From Bacteroidia bacterium (GTDB taxonomy: Bacteria; Bacteroidota; Bacteroidia; 2-12-FULL-35-15): a stretch of DNA of 53,612 nt. Shown here piece by piece: positions 32,687 to 41,529 of the stretch (positions within the stretch are counted from its first letter, which is position 1; each line of letters starts with the position of its first letter). A program made the translations under genes and the position numbers. Location: the NCBI GenBank assembly GCA_016786925.1, contig JAEUTU010000005.1, positions 1 through 53,612 on the forward strand, in the 5' to 3' direction. The notes beneath the pieces were generated by a model. It made no database searches. It was not told where the DNA came from and was given only the letters and a program-made list of their open reading frames with translations.

Positions 32687-35680
32687 CTAATCTTTAATAG
32701 GTGAGAATTTTAAAATGTAATGTGTGCCCGGTTTTTGGATCTTCTCAATATTTCCATTCAGCTGCGATGCCAATATTTTGATCAGTTCCAGACCCAATGT
32801 GGTTGTTTCGCTGTTAAACACATCATTGCTAAAGCCTTTTCCATTATCACCAATAATGATCGTGTATTCTTCTTTTACATTCGATTTATGCAATTCGATC
32901 TCAATCACTCCTTCATTCATTTCGTTGAATGCATATTTAAAAGAGTTGGAAATGATCTCATTTAATAGTAATCCCATTGGAATAATGGTGTTTAAATTAA
33001 AATGCTGCACTTCCAGATCCAGCTTCAAGTCTATTTTCTTGTTATAGCTATATGTATCAATTAGATTTTCTACCAGCATATTAATGTATTCTTTTACATT
33101 GATACGTCCATAGTCTTCGGATTTGTAGAGCTTTTCGTGTACCAGTGATATCGTACGGATGCGGTTTCTGATCTCACGGAACAGTTCGGTTGCTTTTGGA
33201 TCCGACACATAGTCCGATTGTATATTGATCAAACTGTTAATGATCTGAAGATTATTTTTTACCCTATGATGAACCTCTTTTAATAGGATCTCATTCTCAT
33301 CTCTTTTTTTGATGATCTCTGCTGTGCGGTCGCGGATGATCTTTTCTAAACGTTCTTTTTGTAAAAGATGTTTTCGTTTTCTAAATTCATTATAGCCATA
33401 GATCGATAAAATAAATGCAATGATGCAAATAATGATAAACCACCAGGTGGTCCAGAAGGGTGGTGTGATCGTAAAGGAAAATTCTGCAAATTCTTCATTG
33501 ACAACACCATCTTTGTTTTCTGCTTTTACAAGAAAGTGATATACACCCGGAGGAAGATTGGAATAGGTGGTGGTACTGAATTCATTGGCCGGACTCCAGT
33601 TTTTATCAAAGCCTTCCAGTTTGAAACTGTATTTTATATTGTCAGGAAATGTTTTGCTGATCGCATGGAAATCGAACGTGATATGATTTTTATTGTGAGG
33701 TAATATCGTGTTTATAGGAAGATTGTACCAGTGTGATAATGTATCGGAGTATTCTTCCCAATTTTCAACGTCTTCATAAAACAGTTTTACATTGGTAATA
33801 GATACTTTGGGAACTTCTCTGTTTCTCAACAGTTCTTCTGCCGGACTAAATTTAATAGCGCCTTTGATTGTTCCAAACCAAAGATCTCCATTAGAATCAA
33901 CACAAGTAGAGCGGGAGTTGCATTCAATTCCTTTGAATCCTTCTGCTTTTCCGTAGTTCCGGATACCAGCCACTTCTCCTTTGTCGTTTAGTGAGATCTT
34001 GTCTAAGCCTTTATTTGTTCCTACCCAAATATTCCCATAATTATCTACATTCATCAGATAAACTGTTCCTGATGTAAGTCCTTCCTTAGTGGTGATACTT
34101 TTTATTTCATTTCCATTATACCAGCCAACACAATTATCTGTTCCTACCCATATATTGCCAAATTTATCTTTCACCATGCTGCCGGCATACGTATTGCAAA
34201 GTCCTTTGGTAATGTGTTTGATGATCTTTTCGTGATTATAAACAAAGATGCCATTCCCTGTTCCCATCCAGATGTGGCCGTTTTTGTCTTCTACAAAAGA
34301 GTAAACATTATCGTTGAATAGTCCAATCGCTTCTGTGAGTTGAATCAATTCTTTTCCATTGTCAACAAAGGCTTTGCTAGCGCGTGTTCCAATAAATATG
34401 TTTCCATTCTTATCTTCAAAGATCGCACGGACATTCTTTACTTCTTTGTATTTATAAGGAGTGAATGATGTTCCATTGTAAATACTTATTCCCTGATTAT
34501 TAGCGATCCATACATTCCCTTTGCTGTCTGTGAAAATACATCGTGTTTCATTCATCGTTGGATAATGTGTAACTGTCTTGCCATCGTATTTGAATAAACC
34601 ATGCAGACTGGTGCCTATCCAGATGTTTCCTTTTTTATCGGCATTTAATGCGAAGATATCTTTTTCACTAAGTCCTATCAGATTGTCAAAATAAGTAAAT
34701 GCCTGATTGGTAAACTTAACCAAACCGCCACCTGCTGTTCCAATCCACAGGTTTCCGGTTTTGTCTTCATAAATGCAATTGATATGATCTACCGGCATAC
34801 CATTCATTTGATTGAAATGGAGTAAATTGTTTTTGTTGAGTTTGTAAAGACCTTCATTTTGAGTGGCGATCCATAATTGGTTTTGCTGGTCAAAATGGAT
34901 ATCACTTATGGTAGCTGTTGAAGGAAGGTTGATACTGTCTATCTGCGTTGCTTTTACTTGATAATGAGAGGGGCCTGTGATCTTGATCTTATGAAATACA
35001 GAGCGATCCTGCACAGCCCATAGATTGCCATTTTTATCTTCACTCAAAGAAGTGATATTCGCATTGTTTACCTTTTCGTTGTCAGATATACGAAGTAGGG
35101 TTTTGTTCTTCAGTACTAATAATCCTCTGTCGGTTCCTATCCAGATGATATTCCTGCTGTCTCTCTTATAGCAGTTTACATCGTAATAATTCAGCGTGTC
35201 GCCTTTTACTCTGAGCTCTGAAAATGTTTTTCCGTCATATAAAAGTATTTGATGGTTTTTGATCACGATCAAATTTTTGTTGTCATCTTTTGTAATGAAT
35301 TGAACATAGCCACTGGAAAAATAATTTTCATGTTGTTCGGAATAATTTCTAAATGCTTTCCCATCAAATTTACAAAGAGCATTGAAGCGGGTACCTATCC
35401 ATATATTCTGTTGTTCATCTTCAGAAACAGCATTGATGATCTGTCCGCAAACACCATCTTTTTCCTCGTATATTTTAAAATTTTTCCCGTCAAAGCGGTT
35501 TAATCCACCTCCTGATGTTCCGATCCATAAATAACCGCGACTATCTTCAAAGATGCAGTTGACCTCCGATTGTGAAAGTCCTTCATCTAAGGAATAGGTT
35601 TGAAAATTAAATAACTGGGAAAAGGATGCTAATGGAAATGACAGTATTATTAGGAGTAGTAATGACTGTAGTTTTTTCAT
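32687..35680 (-). CDS. Two-component sensor histidine kinase with extracytoplasmic beta-propeller
   Basis: About 997 residues from the ATG at 35680 (MKKLQSLLLLIILS), preferred because it starts a Sec signal; upstream ATGs add 3-12 residues. About 13 Reg_prop repeats follow (GYLWIGTSGGGLNRFDGKNF, GNIWIGTSLHGLFKYDGKTV and others), forming two periplasmic beta-propellers. A Y_Y_Y-like Ig domain precedes a membrane helix near 750-772. The cytoplasmic part has a HisKA_2 helix with the phospho-acceptor in LLKEVHHRVKNNLQI (near 803) and an ATPase domain (LLNEIISNSFKYAF, GDNGKGFS). No receiver or AraC output is fused, so it needs a separate response regulator, which is not in the window. The ligand is unknown. 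Confidence 0.93.
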   Translation of the reverse strand: MKKLQSLLLLIILSFPLASFSQLFNFQTYSLDEGLSQSEVNCIFEDSRGYLWIGTSGGGLNRFDGKNFKIYEEKDGVCGQIINAVSEDEQQNIWIGTRFNALCKFDGKAFRNYSEQHENYFSSGYVQFITKDDNKNLIVIKNHQILLYDGKTFSELRVKGDTLNYYDVNCYKRDSRNIIWIGTDRGLLVLKNKTLLRISDNEKVNNANITSLSEDKNGNLWAVQDRSVFHKIKITGPSHYQVKATQIDSINLPSTATISDIHFDQQNQLWIATQNEGLYKLNKNNLLHFNQMNGMPVDHINCIYEDKTGNLWIGTAGGGLVKFTNQAFTYFDNLIGLSEKDIFALNADKKGNIWIGTSLHGLFKYDGKTVTHYPTMNETRCIFTDSKGNVWIANNQGISIYNGTSFTPYKYKEVKNVRAIFEDKNGNIFIGTRASKAFVDNGKELIQLTEAIGLFNDNVYSFVEDKNGHIWMGTGNGIFVYNHEKIIKHITKGLCNTYAGSMVKDKFGNIWVGTDNCVGWYNGNEIKSITTKEGLTSGTVYLMNVDNYGNIWVGTNKGLDKISLNDKGEVAGIRNYGKAEGFKGIECNSRSTCVDSNGDLWFGTIKGAIKFSPAEELLRNREVPKVSITNVKLFYEDVENWEEYSDTLSHWYNLPINTILPHNKNHITFDFHAISKTFPDNIKYSFKLEGFDKNWSPANEFSTTTYSNLPPGVYHFLVKAENKDGVVNEEFAEFSFTITPPFWTTWWFIIICIIAFILSIYGYNEFRKRKHLLQKERLEKIIRDRTAEIIKKRDENEILLKEVHHRVKNNLQIINSLINIQSDYVSDPKATELFREIRNRIRTISLVHEKLYKSEDYGRINVKEYINMLVENLIDTYSYNKKIDLKLDLEVQHFNLNTIIPMGLLLNEIISNSFKYAFNEMNEGVIEIELHKSNVKEEYTIIIGDNGKGFSNDVFNSETTTLGLELIKILASQLNGNIEKIQKPGTHYILKFSPIKD

Positions 35681-35714
35681 ATTTACCATAGCTTGGATCG
35701 TATAGGTATATAAC

Positions 35715-35749
35715 AAAAATAGGAATCAGATGTTCTGATTCCTATTTTT
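35715..35749. terminator. Bidirectional terminator between dnaA and the sensor kinase
   Basis: Perfect stem AAAAATAGGAATCAGA / TCTGATTCCTATTTTT with loop TGT. It lies 22 bases past the dnaA stop codon and just upstream of the kinase start. Confidence 0.9.
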
Positions 35750-35771
35750 TTACGTATTTATTTGAGATAGG

Positions 35772-37202
35772 TTATTGAATACTGATCTTTTTATTCAACT
35801 CATCAATATAGTTTTTGAATCGTTTGTCGGTATCCATTAAGTTATTTACGGTTCTGCAAGCGTGTAATACAGTAGCGTGATCTTTGCCACCGCAATGTAA
35901 TCCGATTGTTGCTAATGATGATTTGGTCATGCTTTTTGCAAAGTACATTGCAATTTGACGTGCCTGAACCACTTCACGTTTACGTGTTTTAGATTTTAAA
36001 AGCTCAATTGGAAGATCAAAATAATCGCAAACCACTTTTTGGATGTAATCGATAGATACCTCACGGGCAGTATTCTTCACAAACTTGTCGATCATCTGTT
36101 TTGCCAACTCTAAAGTGATGGCTTTTTTGTTCATAGATGATTGAGCCAATAAAGAGATCAATGCGCCTTCTAATTCACGAACATTGGTAGTGATACTGTA
36201 CGCTAAATATTCAATTACTTCTTTTGGAAGATCAATACCATCAGTATATAATTTCTTCTCAAGGATAGCGATACGTGTTTCTAATCCCGGAGTTTGAAGA
36301 TCAGCTGCTAAGCCCCATTTGAAACGGGATAATAAGCGTTGCTCAAATCCTTGTAATTCAACAGGTGGTTTATCAGCAGTTAAAATGATCTGCTTTCCTG
36401 TTTGGTGCAAGTGGTTGAAAATGTGGAAGAATACATCTTGTGTTTTTTCTTTACCTGCGAAATATTGAACATCATCAATGATCAATACATCGATCATTTG
36501 ATAGAAGTGTACGAAATCATTCTGGTTGTTATTTCTAACAGAATCAATATACTGTTGAGTGAATTTCTCTGAAGAAACATACAATACCGTTTTATTAGGG
36601 AATTCATTTTTGATCTGAATACCAATGGAATGTGCTAAGTGTGTTTTTCCTAAACCAACACCACCGTATATTAATAATGGATTGAAGGCAGTTCCACCCG
36701 GCTTGTTAGCAACAGCAAAGCCTGCTGAGCGCGCTAAACGGTTGCAATCTCCTTCTACAAAATTTTCGAAAGAGTAGTTGGCATTTAACTGTGATTCAAC
36801 ATTTACTTTCTTTAATCCCGGAATAATGAATGGATTACGGATCGTATTCTGGTTAATATCGATCGGCATCGCTACCGATGGATTTTTTAATTCTTTCTTA
36901 TTAGTAGTAGGAATTTTTACGGTATATGGTTTAGATGCATTGTGTGAGTTTTCCATTACAATGCTATACTCTAAACGGCCTTCTGCACCCAATTCTTTTT
37001 TAATCGTTTTCTTTAATAAGGTAATGTAATGCTCCTCTAACCATTCATAGAAAAACTGACTTGGAACTTGTATCGTTAAAACGTTGTTACTTAATTTAAC
37101 CGGCTTAATTGGCTCGAACCATGTTTTGAAACTTTGTGAACTAACATTGTCCTTTATTATCTCCAGACAACTCTCCCAAACTTTTACAAATGCTTTCTCC
37201 AT
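35772..37202 (-). CDS. dnaA: Chromosomal replication initiator protein DnaA
   Basis: 476 residues, full length. Domain I (helicase/self-interaction) is at 1-85 (WFEPIKPVKLSNNVLTIQVP), a linker to 120, then the AAA+ ATPase: Walker A GGVGLGKTHLAHSIG near 180, Walker B VLIIDDVQYFAGKEKTQD and sensor motifs LLSRFKWGLAADLQ. The C-terminal DNA-binding domain ends with the signature CGGKDHATVLHACRTV near 444. The ATG at 37202 is consistent with the conserved N-terminus. No DnaA boxes of the TTATCCACA type were found in the 138 bases upstream, so the origin is not visibly here. The gene is terminated by the hairpin at 35715-35749. Confidence 0.97.
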   Translation of the reverse strand: MEKAFVKVWESCLEIIKDNVSSQSFKTWFEPIKPVKLSNNVLTIQVPSQFFYEWLEEHYITLLKKTIKKELGAEGRLEYSIVMENSHNASKPYTVKIPTTNKKELKNPSVAMPIDINQNTIRNPFIIPGLKKVNVESQLNANYSFENFVEGDCNRLARSAGFAVANKPGGTAFNPLLIYGGVGLGKTHLAHSIGIQIKNEFPNKTVLYVSSEKFTQQYIDSVRNNNQNDFVHFYQMIDVLIIDDVQYFAGKEKTQDVFFHIFNHLHQTGKQIILTADKPPVELQGFEQRLLSRFKWGLAADLQTPGLETRIAILEKKLYTDGIDLPKEVIEYLAYSITTNVRELEGALISLLAQSSMNKKAITLELAKQMIDKFVKNTAREVSIDYIQKVVCDYFDLPIELLKSKTRKREVVQARQIAMYFAKSMTKSSLATIGLHCGGKDHATVLHACRTVNNLMDTDKRFKNYIDELNKKISIQ

Positions 37203-37340
37203 TCTCTTCAGTAATTATATTTTGTTAAACTTAATGTTTAGTATATTCAGTGTATCCCTTGTAATCTCTATTGAGCCGTAAATATATACAACTTTAATTT
37301 ATTCCTAACAAATATTTAAGAAAAAAAGTTAAAAAAATTT

Positions 37341-38294
37341 TCAGATTGCTATTGACTTTTTGGAAATTTTTATAGAGTAGCCTTCTGAGGCCTTTTTCTG
37401 GGTCTTTCGCTCGAAAACAAAGTCGATTCTACCCAGTTTAATTCCGGCCCATCCTACCTGTGCTACCAGTACTTTTTTCTGATCACTATTTTCATATTCT
37501 AATGGTGTATCCAAAAAGGTGTGAGTATGTGCACCGATGATCAGATCGATATTCTTGGATTGTTTAGCTAAGTCCACATCATTGATCTTTCCTCCTTTTG
37601 AAGTATATCCTAAATGCGAAAGACAGATCACTAGATCGCATTTTTCCTCGTGTTTCAGATGATGAGCCGCTTGTGCCGCCTTTTCTGCAGGATTTAAATA
37701 AATGGTGTTCCCATACATTTTTTTGTCAACTAATCCATCCAATTCAATTCCTACTCCGAATACACCGATCTTGATCCCATCTTTAATAAACACTTTGTGT
37801 GGTATTGTTTTACCATTCATGGCAGTGTCTGAAAAATCGTAATTGCAATTAATGAAAGGGAAATTAGCATGTGGCAATTGTTTTACCAATCCGTCAATGC
37901 CATTGTCAAAGTCATGATTACCAATAGTTGTAGCATCGTAACCCATCATGCTCATTAATTTAAATTCCAATTCTCCACCATATAAATTGAAATAAGGTGT
38001 TCCTTGAAAGATGTCACCGGCATCTAATAGTAATACATTTTTTTCTTCACTTCTTATTTTTTTGATCAGTGCAGCTCTTCGTACCACTCCGCCTAATCCT
38101 GCGAATTTTGGATCATTATCGGGAAAGGGTTCAATATGGCTGTGTACATCATTTGTATGCAGAATGGTTATTTTTACCAGATCCGTTTTAGCAAATACTT
38201 CATTTGGAATTGCGCTGAAAGCCAATATTCCTGTTCCACCGATCAGCGATTTCTTTAAGAAGCCTCTTCTACTGTTCAAGTTTAATTCTTCCAT
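37341..38294 (-). CDS. Tat-exported metallophosphatase (5'-nucleotidase catalytic domain)
   Basis: About 317 residues from the ATG at 38294. The twin-arginine signal is NSRRGFLKKS followed by a hydrophobic stretch ending NEVFA (about residue 36). The calcineurin-like catalytic motifs are ILHTNDVHSHIEPFPD, LLLDAGDIFQG, TIGNHDFDNG, CLSHLGYTSKG and DLIIGAHTHTF, as in the N-terminal half of UshA-type 5'-nucleotidases. The C-terminal substrate-binding half is missing from this protein and is encoded by the gene immediately upstream, with which it overlaps by about 26 bases. The two products probably work together in the periplasm to hydrolyse nucleotides. Confidence 0.9.
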   Translation of the reverse strand: MEELNLNSRRGFLKKSLIGGTGILAFSAIPNEVFAKTDLVKITILHTNDVHSHIEPFPDNDPKFAGLGGVVRRAALIKKIRSEEKNVLLLDAGDIFQGTPYFNLYGGELEFKLMSMMGYDATTIGNHDFDNGIDGLVKQLPHANFPFINCNYDFSDTAMNGKTIPHKVFIKDGIKIGVFGVGIELDGLVDKKMYGNTIYLNPAEKAAQAAHHLKHEEKCDLVICLSHLGYTSKGGKINDVDLAKQSKNIDLIIGAHTHTFLDTPLEYENSDQKKVLVAQVGWAGIKLGRIDFVFERKTQKKASEGYSIKISKKSIAI

Positions 38295-39033
38295 CTGTCG
38301 CATATTTTAATGTATGACCTTTTTTATGTTCATCGATCATATAATCAATGATCGCATCTCTTAACAAATAATTGAGGGTGTCTGTCTTTACAGGATTTTT
38401 GAAAAAATCGTATTTGTCACCTCCGGCAGCTAAATAATCGGATGTTACGACTTTATATGTTTTGTTGATGTCAAATTCTTTTCCTCCAATTTTTAATTCC
38501 TGGATCTTTTTTCCTTTACCAATTACTGTTGCTCCTGCAAATGGTGCTCCATTGTTAGCCACCATTGCATCAAACAATTGTTTGGTCTTTTCTCCACTTA
38601 GTGTTAAAATAACAATGCTATTTTCAAAGGGCATTAATTCAAATACTTTTCCTCTTGTAATTTCTCCTTGTGGTAATTGTGCTCTCAAGCCTCCATTGTT
38701 CAATAAACAGATATCTGCCGGAATCGCATCACTAGGTTTGTACCGTTCGTTTGTTTTTTTAAGCACAGCATCGGATACAAAACTTCCCAATGAACTTTCC
38801 GGTAAGCCTTTTAATAAAGCTTGTTCCGAAACGATCAGCACTTCGTTCATGATCGCATCCATTTTAGTTTTGTAGGGAGCTATTGTTTGATAGAAGCTAG
38901 AATCAGTAGCCGATTTAGTATTGAGTTCAATACTGCTTTTTTCTACTTGCACAATTTTAGGTGAAGTAGAACAGCTCCATAAAAAATAAAGCGAAAAGAG
39001 TAAACAGGCCAATTTTTTTGGGGATGTTTTCAT
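38269..39033 (-). CDS. 5'-nucleotidase C-terminal domain lipoprotein
   Basis: About 254 residues from the ATG at 39033 (MKTSPKKLACLLFSLYF); an ATG at 39063 is less likely because it would place ten residues before the signal. The lipobox is FLWSCS, so the protein is membrane-anchored. The body matches the substrate-binding half of 5'-nucleotidases: FVSDAVLKKTNERY, DICLLNNGGLRAQLPQGEIT, VFELMPFENSIVILTL and YKVVTSDYLAAGGDKY, the last carrying the adenine-stacking loop. It lacks the metal site, which the downstream overlapping gene supplies. Confidence 0.9.
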   Translation of the reverse strand: MKTSPKKLACLLFSLYFLWSCSTSPKIVQVEKSSIELNTKSATDSSFYQTIAPYKTKMDAIMNEVLIVSEQALLKGLPESSLGSFVSDAVLKKTNERYKPSDAIPADICLLNNGGLRAQLPQGEITRGKVFELMPFENSIVILTLSGEKTKQLFDAMVANNGAPFAGATVIGKGKKIQELKIGGKEFDINKTYKVVTSDYLAAGGDKYDFFKNPVKTDTLNYLLRDAIIDYMIDEHKKGHTLKYATDGRIKLEQ

Positions 39034-39167
39034 TGGAGTATGCACGTTTAATTTGCATGACAATAATAAGGATTTACAGCTAAAATTGCGTGAAGAAAAG
39101 GGAAATAAATTATTATTATTTTCCGATTTAATTGCAATAAAAAGTGTATATTCAGGAAGTTTTTATA

Positions 39168-39581
39168 ATGTCTTCTATGTATATTTCTGAAACAACAATT
39201 CGTGTGCGCTATGCCGAAACCGATAGAATGGGATACGTGTATTATGGTAATTATACGCAGTATTTTGAAGTGGGTAGGGTAGAGGCACTTCGTCAACTCG
39301 GAACAAGTTACAAAGAAATGGAAGACAATGGTGTGATGCTTCCTGTTTATACCTGTAACATCAAATATCATAAACCTGCATTTTATGACGATCTTCTGGT
39401 TATAAAAACGACCATTAAAGAATTGCCCACTGCCCGTATAAAATTTGATTATGAGATCTATAATCAGAAAAACGAATTGTTAAATACAGGTGATACTACC
39501 TTGGTTTTTATTGATATGAAAACCAACCGCCCTTGTCCGGCCCCACAATCCTTTATGGACAAGATAAAACAGTTTTTCTAA
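39168..39581 (+). CDS. Acyl-CoA thioesterase, YbgC/4HBT family
   Basis: 137 residues from ATG 39168. The hot-dog fold motif YAETDRMGYVYYGNYTQYFE near residue 15 has the catalytic Asp of the 4-hydroxybenzoyl-CoA thioesterase type, followed by GRVEALRQLGTSYKEME. Later DTTLVFIDMKTNRPCPAP is the usual closing strand. Members hydrolyse short or medium acyl-CoA or acyl-ACP esters. An ATG 24 bases further upstream gives eight extra residues without family support. The gene precedes arsR by 67 bases and has no obvious link to it. Confidence 0.9.
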   Translation: MSSMYISETTIRVRYAETDRMGYVYYGNYTQYFEVGRVEALRQLGTSYKEMEDNGVMLPVYTCNIKYHKPAFYDDLLVIKTTIKELPTARIKFDYEIYNQKNELLNTGDTTLVFIDMKTNRPCPAPQSFMDKIKQFF

Positions 39582-39618
39582 AATGTTTTCCCTTATAACT
39601 TGCTTTTGTAATTTTATT

Positions 39619-39638
39619 TATCGTATATTTGCGATATA
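39619..39638 (+). promoter_or_regulatory. Candidate ArsR operator overlapping the -7 box of the ars operon
   Basis: TATATTTG (39624-39631) is an exact -7 box and is enclosed by the inverted repeat TATCG (39619-39623) / CGATA (39632-39636). A repressor binding this dyad would cover the promoter. The arsR ATG is 17 bases past the -7 box. Confidence 0.55.
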
Positions 39639-39648
39639 AAATTATATC

Positions 39649-39984
39649 ATGGCTTACAGTAAGAAATTAGAATTTGATAAAGACGAGATCAAAGCTGCTG
39701 AAATAGCTAAAGCATTGTCTCATCCTGCCCGTGTGGCAATCATCAAGTTTTTGGCGGAACAAAAGTCCTGTATCTGCAACGATATTGTAGAGCAATTGCC
39801 TTTGTCGCAATCAACCGTTTCGCAGCATTTGAAAGAACTAAAGAATGCCGGGCTGATCAAGGGAGAGATCGATGGTCCCCGTGTTTGTTATTGTATTGAT
39901 ATGGATAACTGGAAGATCGCGAAGAATGTTTTCTCCGATCTGTTTAAAATGAATTTTGATTCAATGAAAATAAAGTGTTGTTAA
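39649..39984 (+). CDS. arsR: ArsR/SmtB-family arsenic-responsive repressor
   Basis: 111 residues, a winged-helix repressor. The recognition region is [20 protein letters not shown]. Two thiol sites are visible: KSCICNDI with Cys41 and Cys43 at the helix position used by classical ArsR proteins for As(III), and the C-terminal pair Cys110-Cys111 (MKIKCC). A three-coordinate site from these cysteines is likely. It is the first gene of an operon with a DUF6428-like gene, an aquaporin and arsC, and a dyad over its promoter suggests autoregulation. Confidence 0.92.
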   Translation: MAYSKKLEFDKDEIKAAEIAKALSHPARVAIIKFLAEQKSCICNDIVEQLPLSQSTVSQHLKELKNAGLIKGEIDGPRVCYCIDMDNWKIAKNVFSDLFKMNFDSMKIKCC

Positions 39985-40003
39985 TCTTTTAAAATCTAAT
40001 AAA

Positions 40004-40477
40004 ATGAAACTATCTGAATTTAAAAATAAATTGATCGCATTAGATGCTGTTCAATTCGTACAAGCTAACGGACAAGATGTGCCTCCACATTTTCATATCA
40101 CAGAAGTAGGAGTAACAACTAAAAACTTTATCGACTGCGGTGGAACTGTGCGTGAAGAAAAATATGTGAATTTTCAATTGTGGGAAGCCAATGATTTTGA
40201 TCACCGCCTGGCTCCTTCTAAATTGTTGAATATTATTTCTCTTTCTGAACGTGCTGTTGGTATTAACGATGCTGAAGTGGAGGTTGAGTACCAGTCGGAG
40301 ACAATTGGGAGATATGGGATAGAATTCAATGGACAGAAATTTGTATTGTTAAACAAACAAACCAACTGTTTAGCGCAAGATAAATGCGGGATCCCTACTG
40401 AAAAATTAAAAGTGAATTTAAAAGAACTTCAAACAAGTGCTTCTAATTGTTGCACTCCGGGAAGTGGTTGTTGTTAA
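40004..40477 (+). CDS. DUF6428-like protein of ars operons, Cys-rich C-terminus
   Basis: 157 residues, cytoplasmic. It resembles a conserved partner of Bacteroidota ars operons that I recall as DUF6428: HFHITEVGVTTKNFIDCGGT near residue 30, NFQLWEANDFDHRLAPSKL near 58 and EYQSETIGRYGIEF near 93. The C-terminus has Cys-rich text CLAQDKCGIP and NCCTPGSGCC, which could bind As(III). Function is not known; an arsenic chaperone or sensor is possible. Its TAA overlaps the aquaporin ATG by one base, so the two are translationally coupled. Confidence 0.8.
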   Translation: MKLSEFKNKLIALDAVQFVQANGQDVPPHFHITEVGVTTKNFIDCGGTVREEKYVNFQLWEANDFDHRLAPSKLLNIISLSERAVGINDAEVEVEYQSETIGRYGIEFNGQKFVLLNKQTNCLAQDKCGIPTEKLKVNLKELQTSASNCCTPGSGCC

Positions 40478-41109
40478 TGATGAAAAAATATCTTGCGGAA
40501 GCGATTGCCACTTTTTTTCTATTGTTAATAGGAACAGGCAGTGTTATTCTAGATCATAAAACAGCTGGAGCTATTTCTTTGTTAGGAATATCATTGATTA
40601 CAGGTTTAATTGTAACGATCATGATTTTACTTGTTGGCAAAATAAGTGGTGCGCATATGAATCCTGCTGTAACACTTGCTTTGATCGCTAAAAAAGAGCT
40701 GGCATTTAGCGAATTTGCGCCCTATCTTTTATCTCAAGCAGTAGGGGCATTTGCGGGTACGTTTACCTTAAGTCTGATATTTGGTAATACATATTCACTT
40801 GGCGAAACAATCCCTTCGCTTGACTTAGGATATGCATTTATAATAGAAGTTGTTTTAACCTTTTTTTTATTGATTACTATTTTCTATTCCTCTGATCGTT
40901 TTTCTGTATTAGCTCCATGGATCATTGGTTTGTACGTAGCATTGGGAATATTTTTAGGAGGTAATTATTCAGGCGGTTCTATGAATCCGATCCGTTCGCT
41001 TTCTCCTGCTGTACAAAATAATAATCTTAACGGTCAATGGATCTTTTTAACTGCACCATTTATTGGAGCATTATTAGCAACAATTATTTATAAAAATAAA
41101 AAAGCATGA
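40477..41109 (+). CDS. MIP/aquaporin-family channel in the ars operon (AqpS-like)
   Basis: 210 residues from ATG 40477 (a second ATG follows at once). Six membrane helices and two half-helices are expected for the length. The first pore motif is HMNPAVTL (Asn62), the second reads SMNPIRSLSP (Asn170), with NPI in place of NPA. The position between a DUF6428-like gene and arsC suggests the role of AqpS of rhizobia: release of arsenite made inside by ArsC. It overlaps arsC by four bases (ATGA). No ArsB or Acr3 gene is seen in the operon. Confidence 0.88.
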   Translation: MMKKYLAEAIATFFLLLIGTGSVILDHKTAGAISLLGISLITGLIVTIMILLVGKISGAHMNPAVTLALIAKKELAFSEFAPYLLSQAVGAFAGTFTLSLIFGNTYSLGETIPSLDLGYAFIIEVVLTFFLLITIFYSSDRFSVLAPWIIGLYVALGIFLGGNYSGGSMNPIRSLSPAVQNNNLNGQWIFLTAPFIGALLATIIYKNKKA

Positions 41110-41492
41110 AAAAAATATTATTCGTTTGTGTTGAAAATTCGAATCGTAGCCAAATGGCAGAAGCTTTTGCCAAAATTCATGGTGCCGGTAAAGTAGAAGC
41201 ATATAGCAGTGGCTCCCGTCCTTCGGGTATTATTAATCCTAAGGCGATTGCTGCTATGAAAGAACTAGGGTATGACCTGTCAAAGCATGATTCAAAATCC
41301 TTGGATGAAATTCCTAAAATTCATTATGACTATGCAATTACTATGGGCTGTGGTGATGAATGCCCTTTTGTGATAGCTGATCATCGTATGGATTGGCAAT
41401 TACCTGATCCCAAGCACATGGAACCGGCAGCGTTCAATAAGGTAAGGGATGAGATCGAACAGCGTGTGTTAGATCTTATCAAAGATTTCTAA
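41106..41492 (+). CDS. arsC: Arsenate reductase, thioredoxin-coupled (LMW-PTP fold)
   Basis: 128 residues. The P-loop is FVCVENSNRSQMAEAFA, with C-x5-R-S. Two further cysteines in TMGCGDECPF provide the Cys relay of the thioredoxin-dependent type (ArsC of Staphylococcus and Bacillus). The closing DWQLPDPKHM holds the general acid. It reduces arsenate to arsenite, which would then leave by the aquaporin encoded just before. The gene ends the operon; two hairpins follow. Confidence 0.92.
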   Translation: MKKILFVCVENSNRSQMAEAFAKIHGAGKVEAYSSGSRPSGIINPKAIAAMKELGYDLSKHDSKSLDEIPKIHYDYAITMGCGDECPFVIADHRMDWQLPDPKHMEPAAFNKVRDEIEQRVLDLIKDF

Positions 41493-41529
41493 AAACTGAC
41501 GATAATCAGTTTTTTCATTGATGCTAATC

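Noticed and set aside
37203-37340. Origin of replication next to dnaA
   Set aside because: No DnaA box of the TTATCCACA type or AT-rich repeat cluster was found here or elsewhere nearby; a single TGTGGAAAA at about 24625 is not enough.
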